A program made the position numbers and the translations under genes. Source: Rhodeus uyekii (taxonomy: Eukaryota; Chordata; Actinopteri; Cypriniformes; Acheilognathidae). From it: a stretch of DNA of 64,000 bases. Positions within the stretch are counted from its first letter, which is position 1, and every line of letters begins with the position of its first letter. The stretch covers positions 5,935,001 to 5,999,000 of the forward strand of contig JAWRVZ010000016.1 in the NCBI GenBank assembly GCA_037043235.1, written 5' to 3'. Of this stretch, positions 35,961-47,900 are shown piece by piece. The notes below the pieces were generated by a model, which saw only the letters and a program-made list of their open reading frames with translations, had not been told where the DNA came from and made no database searches.

Positions 35961-37098
35961 CGCGGATCTTCAATAGATCATTGGAGCAGTGTGAAGTTCC
36001 CCGTTGCTTCAAACGCTCCACCATCATTCCTGTCCCAAAAAACCCCCAAATCACTGGACTTAATGACTACAGACCTGTCGCTCTCACATCTGTGGTCATG
36101 AAGTCGTGTGCTCTCTCCCCACTGCTCTTCTCCCTGTACACCAATGACTGCACTTCTAAAGACCCTTCTGTGAAGCTCCTGAAATTTGCAGACGACACCA
36201 CCGCCATCGGCCTCATCCAAAATGGTGACGAGTCTGCTTACAGACTAGAGGTTGAAAAACTGGCTGTCTGGTGCAGTTATAACAACCTTGAGGTCAACAT
36301 GCTCAAAACGGTGGAGATGATAGTGGACTTCAGGAGGAACAGCCCTGCTCTACCTCCACTCACCATCATGAACAGCACAGTGGCAGCAGTGGAGTCATTC
36401 AGGTTCCTGGGCACCACCATCTCTCAGGGCCTGAAGTGGAACAATCACATTGACTCCATTGTAAAAAAAGCTCAGCAGAGACTGTACTTCCTTCGTCTGC
36501 TGAGGAAGCTCAACCTCCCACAGGAGCTGCTGATACAGTTCTACTCGGCCGTCATTGAGTCAGTTTTGTGCACCTCCATCACTGTCTGGTTTGGTTCAGC
36601 TACTACATCGCACAATCCGGACTGCAGAGAGGATTATTGGTGCTTCCCTGCCAGCCCTCCCGGACCTGTACTCTTCCAGAGTGAAAAAGAAAAATCATCA
36701 CAGACTCTGCTCACCCTGGAAACACCCTGTTTGAACTGTTACCGTCAGGACGGCGACTACGATCACTGGCCACTAGAACATCTAGGCACAGGAACAGTTT
36801 CTTTCCACAGGCTATTTCACTCTTGAACAGTTGAATTAATAAGAGATAAAATGCTGGGCAGAGTGCAGGGGAAGAAAAACAATGCAGACGGATGTTATGG
36901 CTGACAGTCGATCCCCTCTCTCACTCCATACAAAAAATCCCAGCATGTGACCACATGTACTGTGTATGTTATGTATTGCTATTGTTATTTGCTATGTAAA
37001 CTCATGTTATGTTGTATATGTGCACTGGAAGCTTCAATACCAAGACAAATTCCTTGTGTGTGCAAGCACACTTGGCAATAAAGCTCTTTCTGATTCTG
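35961..37098 (+). mobile_element. L2/CR1-type LINE 3' part nested in BEL gag
   Basis: Coding part: FNRSLEQCEVPRCFKRSTII, PVPKNPQITGLNDYRPVALT, then SVVMKSC directly fused to ALSPLLFSLYTNDC, KFADDTTAIGL and the thumb (SFRFLGTTISQGLKWNNHID). The reverse transcriptase segment between MKS and LSPLLFS, including the first catalytic Asp, has been deleted in frame. It ends with the L2-like tail GGCAATAAAGCTCTTTCTGATTCTG. The inverted copy at 61834-62992 has the same junctions. Confidence 0.75.
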
Positions 37099-37523
37099 TG
37101 CTAAGAGAGAAGTGATGAATGCTTGTACTGTCCATACTGCGACAACAACAGACATTTCCTCAATGCATGTGAGAACTTCAAGCTGCTTAACAAGGAGCAG
37201 AAGGTGACTTGAATTAAAGGCCAAAATAGATGCTGGCGCTGTGGGCGTGGCCATCATGCTGCCAATTGCACACTGAAAGCCCTTTGTTCAGCTTGCAGCA
37301 GGAAACACTGGCCTTACACGATGTAAATGAGCAGGGCAAAGTCACTGAAGAATCAGTACCAGCCAGTGCAGTCTTGTATGTGGATCGTCCAACCTGTGAC
37401 AACAAAACTCTGCTGAAAGTGACTAAAGTTTTGCTCCGAAATGGTAACAAATCCATGGTGGCATATGCCATTCTAGATGATGGGTCAGAGAGGACGATTA
37501 TCTTAGATGGAGCAGAGAAATAA
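37099..37523 (+). pseudogene. BEL/Pao gag zinc knuckles and protease (DUF1758-like)
   Basis: After the LINE, gag resumes with CPYCDNNRHFLNACENFKLL and a knuckle CWRCGRGHHAANC. The protease-like block follows (SMVAYAILDDGSERTIILDG, with DDGS in the D-T/S-G position). Frames are broken: a TGA follows KEQKVT in this copy, and a TAA (37521-37523) is shared with the inverted copy. Confidence 0.65.
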
Positions 37524-40238
37524 TTTAATCTAAAGGGACAGCCAGAGGATTTGGTTTTTCGAACAGTCAGGCAAGATACACAGACTATTCACGGGGCAGC
37601 GGTAACCTTCACCGTGTCTTCAATGTCTAACCCTCGCAAAGCTTTCAGGATACGGAGTGCCTTCACAGCCAGCAGCCTGGGTTTAGCAGAGTACACTCAT
37701 CCTGTCAAGCTACTCCAGAAGAAGTACAAGCATCTTGCAGGTCTGCCACTACAGCATCTTCACAAAGTGAAACCAGTTGTTCTAATTGGCTCAGACTGCC
37801 CTCATCTCATCATGCCGATAGAACCAGTAAGACTGGGCCCACCTGGCGGCCCTGCTGCGGTGAGAACAAGTCTAGGATGGACACTTCAGGGGCCTGCACA
37901 AGAACTAACCAGCAGACTTTCTCCACAGCAGTGTCTTTTCACCAGCTTACGGCCCAGTAACGACCTATATGCAAATGTGGAGAAACTCTGGAAAATGGAC
38001 ATTCTTCCATATAGGGATGAAAAGGTACTAACAAGGTCAAGACAAGACCAAGAGTCCATTCAACTCCTCCAAGACAAAACTGTGAGAATGGATGTCAGTG
38101 GGATCCAGCGCTATGCTACCCCTCTTCTGCGTGCTAAAGGTATGCCACACCTGCATGCACCCAAAGAAGCTGTCCTGCCACAGCTAAGGGGAATAGAGAA
38201 TCGACTGAACAAGAATCCTGATCAAGCGGCAGCCTACCAAGAGGAGATTGTCAGATTACAGCAAGCTGGTTACGTTACAAAGCTCACTCCTGAACAGGTG
38301 GATAGTTCCAGAGAGAGCTGGTACATTCCACATCATCTAGTGGAGCATAATGGAAAGAAAAGGGTTGTCTTCAACGGTTCATTTGTATACCAAGGCCACA
38401 ACCTGAACGATTACTTACTCCCAGGTCCTCCACTCAGTCCTTCTCTTCTGTCAGTTCTGCTGCGATTCCGAGAACATTCTATCGCAGTTAGTAGTGACAT
38501 TCGAGGCATGTTTCATCAGGTATGCCTTTTACCTGAAGACAAACCTCTACTAAGATTCATTTGGAGAAATCTTCAGAAAGACAAGCCACCAGACGTGTAT
38601 GAATGGCAAGTACTTCCATTTGGAACAACATGCAGTCCTTGTTGTGCAACGTTTGCTTTGCAGAAACACATCCAAGATCACAGTGAGTCTGAAGAGACAC
38701 GGTTCTCAGTGGAAAAGTCTTTCTACGTTGACAACTGCCTGCAGAGTTTTACTTCCAGTGAGACAGCGAAAGGTCACATTGATGGACTCTGCAGCCTATT
38801 AAGCTCAGGAGGATTTGATCTAAGACAGTGGGCGAACAATGATCCATCAGTCATCAGCCATCTACCAACTGTTGTTCGATCTCAGAGCAGCATACAATGG
38901 CTCAGTGAAGGTCATCAAGAAGCACAGGAGTCAACTCTTGGCTTACACTGGAATTGCTCATCAGACACCATCTCCTACAAACAGCAGCAGACTGACCACC
39001 CTCTTCCCACCATGCGGAGCATCTACCAAATCCTCGCTAGACAGTATGACCCCATTGGTTATATTGTGCCATTCACAACACGAGCTAAAGTGATAGTACA
39101 GAGGTTATGGGACAAAAAAAGAGAGTGGGATGATCCACGGCTGCCTGAGGACCTGTTGCACTTATGGAAAGCTTGGGAGAGTGAACTGGATGGTTTACAG
39201 GACATTGTTTTGCCGAGGTGTTACTGCAGTAAAGAACTAGATCACCCTACCAGCATGAGACATCACATTTTCTGCGATGCTTCAGAGCAAGCCTATGGTT
39301 CCGTGGCCTACTTACGAACTAAGAACCCTGAAGGTAGAGTGGAAGTGTCATTTGTAGCAGCTAGATCTCGGGTAGCCCCAAGAAAACAGCAATCCATTCT
39401 ACGGTTGGAGTTAAGTGCAGCACTCACAGGTGCACAACTCGCCAAAGTGCTGAAGGCAGAGCTAACTTTACCCATACACAGTGTTACTCTGTGGTCTGAC
39501 TCCACAACTGTACTTACATGGCTGTTATCACCCTCATGTCGTTTTAAAGTGTTTGTAGGCACCCGAGTGGCAGAAATCCAGGAACTCACCGAATCTGATA
39601 ACTGGAGGTATGTACCATCAAAAGAGAACCCTGCAGATGATATCACGAGGGGAAAATTACTCTGTGACATAGGCCATGTGAGCAGATGGAATAGAGGGAC
39701 AAATTTTCTAAAGCAAATGCCTGATCACTGGCCAGAGATGCAGCAGTTAATAACCACTGAGCAAGACAGTGAACTGAGAAAGCCCATCTTCTGTGGTCTA
39801 TCAGTCTCCTCTCCACCCACTCCTGATCCACAGAAATACCATACACTCACAGAGTTACAGAAGGCTTATATTCATCATGCTAATGGGGTGGCCACCGATA
39901 ACCCAACAGCAGATGATTACAAAGAGGCAGAGCTTGCAATCCTCCGTCAAAGCCAAAATGATTCATTTCCAGACAAACTGTCTTACCTCAGTGCAGGCAA
40001 ATCATTACCAAGAAACAGTCACTTGCTTTGCTTAGCTCCTGAATTTGATGAAGACACTAAACTCATACGCGTTGGTGGTCGTCTCCGTCATCACAGCCAG
40101 CTAGAGGAAGATGCTATACATCCTATTGTCCTCGACTCACGTCACCTGATCACCAAACTGATAATCAAGGATTATAACGATCGGTTACATCACCCAGGAC
40201 CAGAAAGGGTGTTTGCTGAACTTCTGAGGAAATACTAG
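37524..40238 (+). CDS. BEL/Pao pol: reverse transcriptase, RNase H, integrase zinc region
   Basis: An open frame of about 895 codons from 37551. Blocks in order: reverse transcriptase with VSSDIRGMFHQVCL (first catalytic Asp) and SFYVDNCLQS in the YVDD position; RNase H with FCDASEQAYGSVAYL, LSAALTGAQLA and LWSDSTTVL; NPADDITRG; then HHPGPERVFAELLRKY, the start of the integrase zinc-binding domain. It ends at a TAG (40236-40238) replacing a codon in the middle of that domain. The same TAG is in the inverted copy, so pol is truncated before the integrase core. It has no authentic start and is a retroelement relic, not a host gene. Confidence 0.8.
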   Translation, partial: FNLKGQPEDLVFRTVRQDTQTIHGAAVTFTVSSMSNPRKAFRIRSAFTASSLGLAEYTHPVKLLQKKYKHLAGLPLQHLHKVKPVVLIGSDCPHLIMPIEPVRLGPPGGPAAVRTSLGWTLQGPAQELTSRLSPQQCLFTSLRPSNDLYANVEKLWKMDILPYRDEKVLTRSRQDQESIQLLQDKTVRMDVSGIQRYATPLLRAKGMPHLHAPKEAVLPQLRGIENRLNKNPDQAAAYQEEIVRLQQAGYVTKLTPEQVDSSRESWYIPHHLVEHNGKKRVVFNGSFVYQGHNLNDYLLPGPPLSPSLLSVLLRFREHSIAVSSDIRGMFHQVCLLPEDKPLLRFIWRNLQKDKPPDVYEWQVLPFGTTCSPCCATFALQKHIQDHSESEETRFSVEKSFYVDNCLQSFTSSETAKGHIDGLCSLLSSGGFDLRQWANNDPSVISHLPTVVRSQSSIQWLSEGHQEAQESTLGLHWNCSSDTISYKQQQTDHPLPTMRSIYQILARQYDPIGYIVPFTTRAKVIVQRLWDKKREWDDPRLPEDLLHLWKAWESELDGLQDIVLPRCYCSKELDHPTSMRHHIFCDASEQAYGSVAYLRTKNPEGRVEVSFVAARSRVAPRKQQSILRLELSAALTGAQLAKVLKAELTLPIHSVTLWSDSTTVLTWLLSPSCRFKVFVGTRVAEIQELTESDNWRYVPSKENPADDITRGKLLCDIGHVSRWNRGTNFLKQMPDHWPEMQQLITTEQDSELRKPIFCGLSVSSPPTPDPQKYHTLTELQKAYIHHANGVATDNPTADDYKEAELAILRQSQNDSFPDKLSYLSAGKSLPRNSHLLCLAPEFDEDTKLIRVGGRLRHHSQLEEDAIHPIVLDSRHLITKLIIKDYNDRLHHPGPERVFAELLRKY

Positions 40239-41126
40239 CTGATAAGGGGTTGAGCTGCAGTCAGAAACCACCAACGACAATGTACAGAGTGTCAGAAATG
40301 GAGGGGACAACCACATCCACCCAGAATGGCAGATCTCCCACCTGCCAGATTGAGGATCCATCAACCTGTCTTCTACTCGACAGGAGTGGATTGCTTTGGA
40401 CCTTACACCATTAAGTTGGGACGCAGGTATGAGGAGAGATGGGGAATCATCTTCAAATGCATGACTTCCCGTGCAGTTCACATTGACATACTCACCAGCA
40501 TAGACACTGATTCCTTCTTGATGGCTTTGTGACGATTCATTTCCAGGCGTGGGAAACCCTTTGAACTCCTGTCAGACCAAGGGACCAACTTTAAAGGAGG
40601 AGAAAAGGAACTGAAAGAGTCATTCAATGCCCTTCATCCTGACCTTCAAGCCCAACTTGCCAGCCAGCAGATAAGATTTGTCTTTAATCCACCCAGTTCA
40701 CCCCATTTCGGTGGATGATGGGAGAGAGAAATCCGTTCTCTGAAAGCCGCACTTCATGTCACCATTGGCAGCCAGACAGATACAGAAGAAGTGCTGAGAA
40801 CTGTCTTCATAGAGATTGAAGGTATTCTTAATTCCAAACCCATTGGTTACACGTCTTCCGACATTGCAGATCCAGACCCAGTGACACCTAACATCTTGTT
40901 GATGGGGCGGCGAGATGCATCATTACCTCAAGTGGTATATCACGACTCTGAACTTCTGAGCCGTAAGAGATGGAGACACAGCCAGCTCTTGGCTGACCAC
41001 TTCTGGAAGCATTTCATTCGGCACTATCTACCCAACCTTCAGATCAGACAGAAATGGAAGACAGAAAAAGCAGACCTGAAGGTCGGTGACATGGTTATGA
41101 TCGTGGACCAACAATTGCCTCATCTA
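40239..41126 (+). pseudogene. BEL/Pao integrase and DUF5641 part, stop-interrupted
   Basis: After the TAG: NHQRQCTECQKWRG (zinc Cys pair), integrase core TGVDCFGPY (Asp), SDQGTNF (Asp) and WEREIRS (Glu), then the DUF5641-like KVGDMVMIVDQQLPH. Stops are a TGA at 40530-40532, shared with the inverted copy, and a TGA before WERE, private to this copy. The frame fuses at 41126 directly into LTR sequence; the end of pol and the start of the 3' LTR are deleted. Confidence 0.75.
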
Positions 41127-41667
41127 TGTACTTTGTACATAGTTTCTAGAGTTAAATACAGGGTATTAGTGCAAATCCTAGAGGTTTTATATATTGTGCG
41201 TGTGCGTGCCTTACACTGTAAGTAATCACATAACTGTTGAATATACACGATAAGCGCTATTCCGTCTGTGACCATGTTTACACTTAAGGTTGTTTACAGA
41301 TCATATGTTGTTGCTTAGACATTACTACCATTATGTTTCTATATTTTATTCACGGTCGGTATTCTGTATATTCTCTGTATAGTGACGGATACACGGCCGT
41401 ACCAGAGATATTGCGCATGCGCTCAAGTTGTTTACATCTTAGTTCGGCCGTGCGCGCCACAGTATGAATGCACATGCGCAGAGCTCGTGCACGTTACCGC
41501 ACACATAGTTGTAAACACTGTATTGAACATACACACACATCTGTGCACTTCATAAATACCCAATTTGGATTATTCCCTGAGTGAGGCGTCATTGTTCTGA
41601 CCGGACAAACTGTGGCCTTCGTCCAACCCGAACCAGACATTAGAGTTCAGAATCACTAGATTTTTCA
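41127..41667 (+). repeat. BEL/Pao 3' LTR, 5' part deleted
   Basis: Matches solo LTR positions from TTTGTACATAGTTTCTAGAG onward and ends GATTTTTCA, followed by GTGAC. Confidence 0.8.
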
Positions 41668-41811
41668 GTGACAAAGAGTGATAAAACGTCATTAGACAGT
41701 CTTTCAGTAACAGTCATTTTCACGTAGAAGAAGCTGCAGGGAAAAATTAGTCCAGACCATTGGACTTGTGAACATAAGCTCCAAAGCATTCCCCAGGAAT
41801 GCACATGAAAT

Positions 41812-44535
41812 ATGGAAAATCAAAGGACAACTTTTCAGCCAGGTGAGCAAGTTAATTCATCGTCTAGACTTTTATTTAGAACTGAGTGTTGTTTGGAAGA
41901 AACCAGCAACATTTGTAGTTTGCTTGTAATGTTCCGAAGTAAATAAAATAAATAAATAAAACCTTTTAACAGCTATAGAAAATCTTTTTTTTTTTTTAAA
42001 GCTGCAAGAATAAACAAATGAGCTTTCCACTCGAACAGTAGGTCATGGGTTTGATTCCCAGGAAAAGCAAGAATTGATTAGAATGTTAATGTGTTTCTTG
42101 AATTCAATGTAAGTTGCTTTGGAATGAAAATACATTAATGTAAATATAAATAAATGAATCAAGTTGTTTTTCACTTTGTCAGGTGCTGATTCTGCAGTGA
42201 TGGATTCAGAGATGGGAAAACATCTCAATTATATTGATTATGTAAGAAACATTTCTGGTGATATTTCTAGAATTTGAAAGCTTTTTAAATGATTCTTTAT
42301 GTTGATTCAGTTCACCCTTATGGCATCTCCACACTGTTTTCTGTACTGTCCAGCAGATGGAGCAGGAGTATTTCCAAACACTGGAATCCTCACCAGATCT
42401 CTGTCGTGGGCTTCCAGGAGTCCTAAGATACAAAAGAGTCCCAGGAGAGGATGCGTAGTCATCAGGTCGCTAATACATTTGATCTCTGCCAGTAATAGTA
42501 GTGTAAGATCTGAAAATATTACTCATTTTGAGTAAATAAACTGTGTTTTTTACTCAGCCCCAACCTGAACAGGACACTCCAATTCTGTGGGTCAAGAGCT
42601 GGGCCTTGAAGGAAATAATACTGCTTTTAATACTGATTTGCATGGTTTAATGACATGATGTAATTTTAAGCTGATTACTGTTTTACTGAATGATGTTATG
42701 CATGCTTGATCATGTGGTGAATCATAAGGGGTAAAAGATGATTATGCCAATAAATCAGTAGTCTTCAGACTTTGGAATGACAGAAGACTGCTGGCAGAGC
42801 ATAGTGTGATGATTGAATCAGGACCATCACAACAGATGACCACAAAGAGTGCGTGCTGACATAGAAGGAGATGTTTTTCAGAGTGTCTCACTGTATGATT
42901 AACCTTGAAAAGAGTTTATGTGTAAAGGAAAACAGGAGCCGAGATGAGTGGAGGGTTTCAATTGGACCACCAGATCTCCTCAACCTTTGTCCAGAAGAAA
43001 CTGCCGACTTGTTTGATTATATTGTTTAAATATGAGTGTCTAAAGATAGCGAGCAGTTGCAGAGTGCCTGAACATAAGACTCGCAGAAGTGTTGCGTGCT
43101 CAGGGATAGCTGTGACCCAGAGCTCTGTATGCTTTATTCATCTAACTTGATAATTAAATAGTTAAACGAAAAGCCGTCTCTGCTCTCCTCATTAAAAGAA
43201 CACACGGACTTGAGAGATTGATGGAAAGTCCAACAGCCTCCTCTGGATCTTAGATATGTGGAAACACAAAAGGTTAGTCTCTTGAGAAAGGACATGTAGC
43301 CGACACAAACACTTATTCAGTGTTGGGAAAAAGTTACCTTTAGTTGTAATGAGTTTCAATATTGTATTACTCCCAAATAAAGTAAAAAATTACACTTAGT
43401 TACTTTTTGTGGAAAATAATGTTATGTTACTTTTGCATTACTTCTCACCTGTGCTGGGCTTGCTTGTTTTTAATAACAAAAAAGGTTCTGTTTGGCAAAT
43501 GTGAAGGCCCTTTCACACCAGAAGTGAAACAGATAATCCTCAAACTGAAGGAAAGGCAAATTCATATCTATACAGTAGAGAGAGCAGCTCAAACAAACCT
43601 ATGCTGGCGCTCAGAAGAAGAGCTGGAAAAGAAGAGACATTCAACTCTCTAGTGCATCAGAAGGGCTGCGGCATTTGCATAGTTAATCACTTGAAACTGA
43701 ACAAACTGGCAGCTCCAGAGAAGAAACTCTTGAATTATCTTATGTACTCCTGATATCTTCGTCAGTGATGAAACTCGTCATTATCTTGAACTCTCATGGA
43801 AAACTGGGAACCAACTTATGGTCAGACGCAGGAATTAATTTGATGCGTGATTCAATCAGTGCATTTTGGGTATTCTCTAGCACAACAGTTGTATAATCTT
43901 TATTGCAGTGCTTTATGAAATTGAATGTGTAGTCAGTAGTGTCCATTATGGTTTCAGACACCATTACAAATAGCGCCCTATTTTATGGTAAAGGGTGTGA
44001 TTTTGGACAGCCCATGACTGCATCTGAAAGCACATACTTTGAGTAGGTACTCATTCTGAATAAGTAGTTATTTTATGACTGCTAAAAAGTATGTTCTACA
44101 TAGTATGAGTGTATGAATGTAATCTGGACATAAAAGTATTGTCATTATCATGTGACCAACCAGATTCAGTCGCATCACTTAAGTTTTCACTTGACCACTT
44201 ATCTTCAGTAACTTGCATCACTTCTTTAAGATAACTTATTACAGAAGTATTGCGTTTGGATGGACTTTACTAAAAAGTAATCTTGCATTGCATTTAATGT
44301 GTTACCCCAACACCGTTCTTGCTGCTTTAACACTTTTCCTTAGTCTATGAAAGTCTGATTGGACTTCTGCTGTGAGAACTACAGAGCGTCGTTTGAGATT
44401 GTGCTCCATGAAAAGCATCTGTCTATGAGACATTCTGAGGCACAGCCGAGCAGACCTGGTCAACTAGAATACCCCTTCTTCAACAAGGATGAAGAGCTAC
44501 AAGACAAAGCACACGAGAGAGTAAAACAGGTTGGT
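41812..44535 (+). pseudogene. Unit 4 rightward gene; three clear 5' exons, in-frame stop
   Basis: Exon 1 (41812-41842; MENQRTTFQP), exon 2 (42183-42241; ADSAVMDSEMGKHLNYIDY) and exon 3 (42354-42465; QMEQEYFQTLESS...) all have canonical splice sites and compatible phases. In exon 3 a TAG at 42456-42458 replaces the CAG or CAC of other copies. Later conserved blocks are at 42944-43150 (MSGGFQLDHQISSTFVQ), 43494-43652 (GPFTPEVKQIILKLKERQ) and 44359-44535 (DFCCENYRASFEIVLHE). Their joining and the encoded function are unknown. The composite could also be a retained non-coding transcript. Confidence 0.45.
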
Positions 44536-44795
44536 GTTGTACTACACACTCCTGCTTAAAAGTACGAGTTACTAAATTATTATTTAGCAATGATGCATTA
44601 ATTGATCAAGTAGCTGTAAATAGACATTTATAATGTTAAACAATATTGCCACTTTCTAGTTAAAGAACCCTGAAAAATAAATGTTTCTTGAGCAATATAT
44701 AAAGCGTATTAGAATCATTCCTGAAGAATCTAGTGACACTGAAGAGTAATGGTGCTTAAAAAAAAAACCCAACAAGAATCTTGGACCACATTTGC

Positions 44796-44801
44796 TTTAT
44801 T
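44796..44801 (-). terminator. Poly(A) signal of ZP-D
   Basis: AATAAA on the minus strand about 175 nt past the stop codon. Confidence 0.5.
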
Positions 44802-44974
44802 GAAGCAGACAAGCAAGAATCAATTTGCATTCAATCTACACACACAATGAACCTACATCAGCATTAAAGCAGGATGCAATGTTTCAAAAGACACATGTGC
44901 AGAGGATACCAACCTAATTCTGAACGTTTCCAGCGTTCGCACAAATTTCATGGGAGAGTCCGCTGCAGTCTTGG

Positions 44975-47900
44975 TCAAGGCCACAAATCTAGGGGGGAAG
45001 GGGTTTTTCCTTCAAGAGGCATAAACCTGGGTGGCATGTATTTCTGGGACGACTTGTCATTGGGAGGCTGGTTGGCAGGCAGTTTGCATTTAACAGATGC
45101 AGTACAGGGTTGAGGAGTGGTAGTTAAGGGTGGTGTAGTAGCTTGAACTGGGTATTGCGGATGTTGGGGTTGCAAATGACGAGGGAAGTAATTATACTGA
45201 GGGGATAGCTCTCCAGGGTACATCTGGGGCTGGAGCTTTTGGGTTCTTGCTGGTGATGGGGAGATTGGAGCTGGTTCCTTTTTTTGGCCAGGATGGCTGT
45301 GATGAGTGTAGTAAAACGGCCAAGATACCAGGGGGTCTCCTGGATATTGGGGTTTCTGGGACCGAACCTGAGCAATAGCTGGCTTAGCTCTGGGATAAAC
45401 TTTGCCAGGATAGTCATAGGGAGGGTAGTTGTATGGCCAAAACACTGGGGATTGGATAGGCTGTTGGGGCTTCTGGGTCGGAACACCAGCTGGCTTAACT
45501 GTGGGATAACCTTTGCCAGGATAGTTGTACGGAGGGTAGTTGTATGGCCAAAATACTGGGGATTGGATAGGCTGTTGGGGCTTCTGGGTCGGAACATCAG
45601 CTGGCTTAACTGTGGGATAACCTTTGCCAGGATAGTTGTACGGAGGGTAGTTGTATGGCCAAAATACTGGGGATTGGATAGGCTGTAGGGGCTTCTGGGT
45701 CGGAACATCAGCTGGCTTAACTGTGGGATAACCTTTGCCAGGATAGTTGTACGGCCAAAATACTGGGGATTGGATAGGCTGTTGGGGCTTCTGGGTCGGA
45801 ACATCAGCTGGCTTAACTGTGGGATAACCTTTGCCAGGATAGTCGTACGGAGGGTAGTTGTACGGCCAAAACACTGGGGATTTATTAGGCTGTTGGGGCT
45901 TCTGGGTCGGAACATCAGCTGGCTTAACTGTGGGATAACCTTTGCCAGGATAGTCGTACGGAGGGTAGTTGTACGGCCAAAACACTGGGGATTTATTAGG
46001 CAGTTGGGGCTTCTGGGTCGGAACCGGAATATCAGCCGGCTTAACTGTGGGATAACCTTTGCCAGGATAGTTGTACGGAGGGTAGTTGTACGGCCAAAAC
46101 ACTGGGGATTTATTAGGCTGTTGGGGCTTCTGGGTCGGAACATCAGCTGGCTTAACTGTGGGATAACCTTTGCCAGGATAGTCGTACGGAGGGTAGTTGT
46201 ACGGCCAAAACACTGGGGATTTATTAGGCAGTTGGGGCTTCTGGGTCGGAACCGGAATATCAGCCGGCTTAACTGTGGGATAACCTTTGCCAGGATAGTT
46301 GTACGGAGGGTAGTTGTACGGCCAAAACACTGGGTATTTAATAGGCAGTTGGGGCTTCTGGGTCAGAACATCAGCTGGCTTAACTGTGGGATAACCTTTG
46401 CCAGGATAGTTGTACGGAGGGTAGTTATACGGCCAGACTCTTTGCAGAAATGTCTCAGGATATCCAGGAGCTCGAGGTTTCAGCACTTCTATGGACGTGG
46501 AGGTAGACTCTTCAAGAGGATTAGTCTCAAGGAAAGGTTCATTTGCACTTGTAGACATCATAGGACAAGAAACGACTGCAAAGTTTCCTTGCCACTGAAT
46601 CTGGATCACATAACGCCTTCCCTGAAAAACATCATGAACATCCAGGTTGATCCTCCTTACCTCTCTACTCACAATAAGTCGATTTGGAAAAAACAATACC
46701 TGTTGTATGACACCACAACCATCATAGGGTGTAGCATAGACAAGACCTCCAGAAGTGGGACTGGAGTATCCACAATGAGGTGGCAACTCAGTGAGAGGAA
46801 CAGGTGCACCATTATCTGGGAAAAACAGAGGATTAGGATCACATTTAAAAGAGACAAACTGACAGTAAATAACAGTACAACAAACACAAGGACATTATGC
46901 CAGTATATAATTTAGCAAACAAATAAATTCAGGTTACCTCGACAAAGCACAATTTGTGTCACTTCTGGACCGTTAAGTTGCAACTTCATGAGATCCTCAC
47001 CACACCTCAATTCCGGAGACATGGCATGCCAAGCAGCCTCAGAAGAACTGAAGAGCTCTCCATTAATCATATCCCCCGGCAGCTCTGAAATTAATTTATG
47101 CGGTTTTTATTTCTCCCACCAGCGTCTGAGACACCTTTACAAGTTCTTCATGAGGAATTAACCAACTACATCTTGACGTTTATTGGAGGTGGGCAAGCAA
47201 AATTTTGGTGCATTACCACCACCAACTGAACTGGAGTGTGAAGTGACAACGGGAAAGTTTAAACGTACATCTAAATATATATACACATTCTCCTCAAGTT
47301 TCCTGTATCTATTACACATTTTATTATCATTCTTCTGAATTTTCTATTGCCTAATATCAGTTCCAATGTCTTTATTTGCACCTTCCGTTTGTGTCTTTGT
47401 TTCTTGCATTTGTCTCGCTTTACTATATGCTCTACACTGTAATAAAATATGCACCACTGTTTCAATTTCACCACAACATCTACAAAACCCTGAAGGGTGC
47501 TTCTTGATTTTATGCAGGTTTCTATTTAAAGATTAGTGTGCTAATAATAGTTTTATTACTCTTCTTTTAAACTCACTTCCAGTCTCAATTTGTACTTTCT
47601 TTTGGATTTTATATAAACGTCTACCCGTCTTCTCCACATCCCAATTTTGTTGCCAAGTTTTAATAACCGCTTGCTTTATAGTTGGTTGCTTCTGCTTTAC
47701 TGATTTTTACAGCAATTTCTTCAATGTTTTTATTCAATGATCTTCTAGCATGTTTATCTGCCATTTTGTTTCCATCTATTCCAACATGTGCTAGGACCTA
47801 TAAAAATGACAACCCTGTCATGCTCATGTGTTCTATACAGCAGTTGCATTATTTCTATAATATCTTCTCTGCAATTTGATTGAACCGACTGAATACTTCT

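Larger units (their letters stand above)
34864..41667 (+). mobile_element. BEL/Pao LTR retrotransposon, defective, with nested LINE
   Basis: Boundaries: TGTAAAAAGTGG at the left LTR start, GATTTTTCA at the right LTR end. The flanks are GTCAC (34859-34863) and GTGAC (41668-41672), one mismatch apart. Gene order is gag, protease, reverse transcriptase, RNase H, integrase and DUF5641. The 5' LTR lacks about 190 bp of its 3' end together with the primer-binding region. The 3' LTR lacks its first part and has lost the end of pol. A LINE is nested in gag. Confidence 0.85.

Noticed and set aside
37551..40238. 895-codon plus-strand frame as a host gene
   Set aside because: It has reverse transcriptase, RNase H and integrase blocks of a BEL/Pao element, lies between its LTRs and ends at a nonsense codon shared with the inverted copy.
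45124..46143. Second minus-strand frame through the ZP repeats (FRPRSPNSLSNPQCFG...), also at 8291-8983, 23878-24327 and 29790-30596
   Set aside because: Shifted reading of the same minisatellite. The correct frame is fixed by the ZP-N exons and the shared C-terminal tail.
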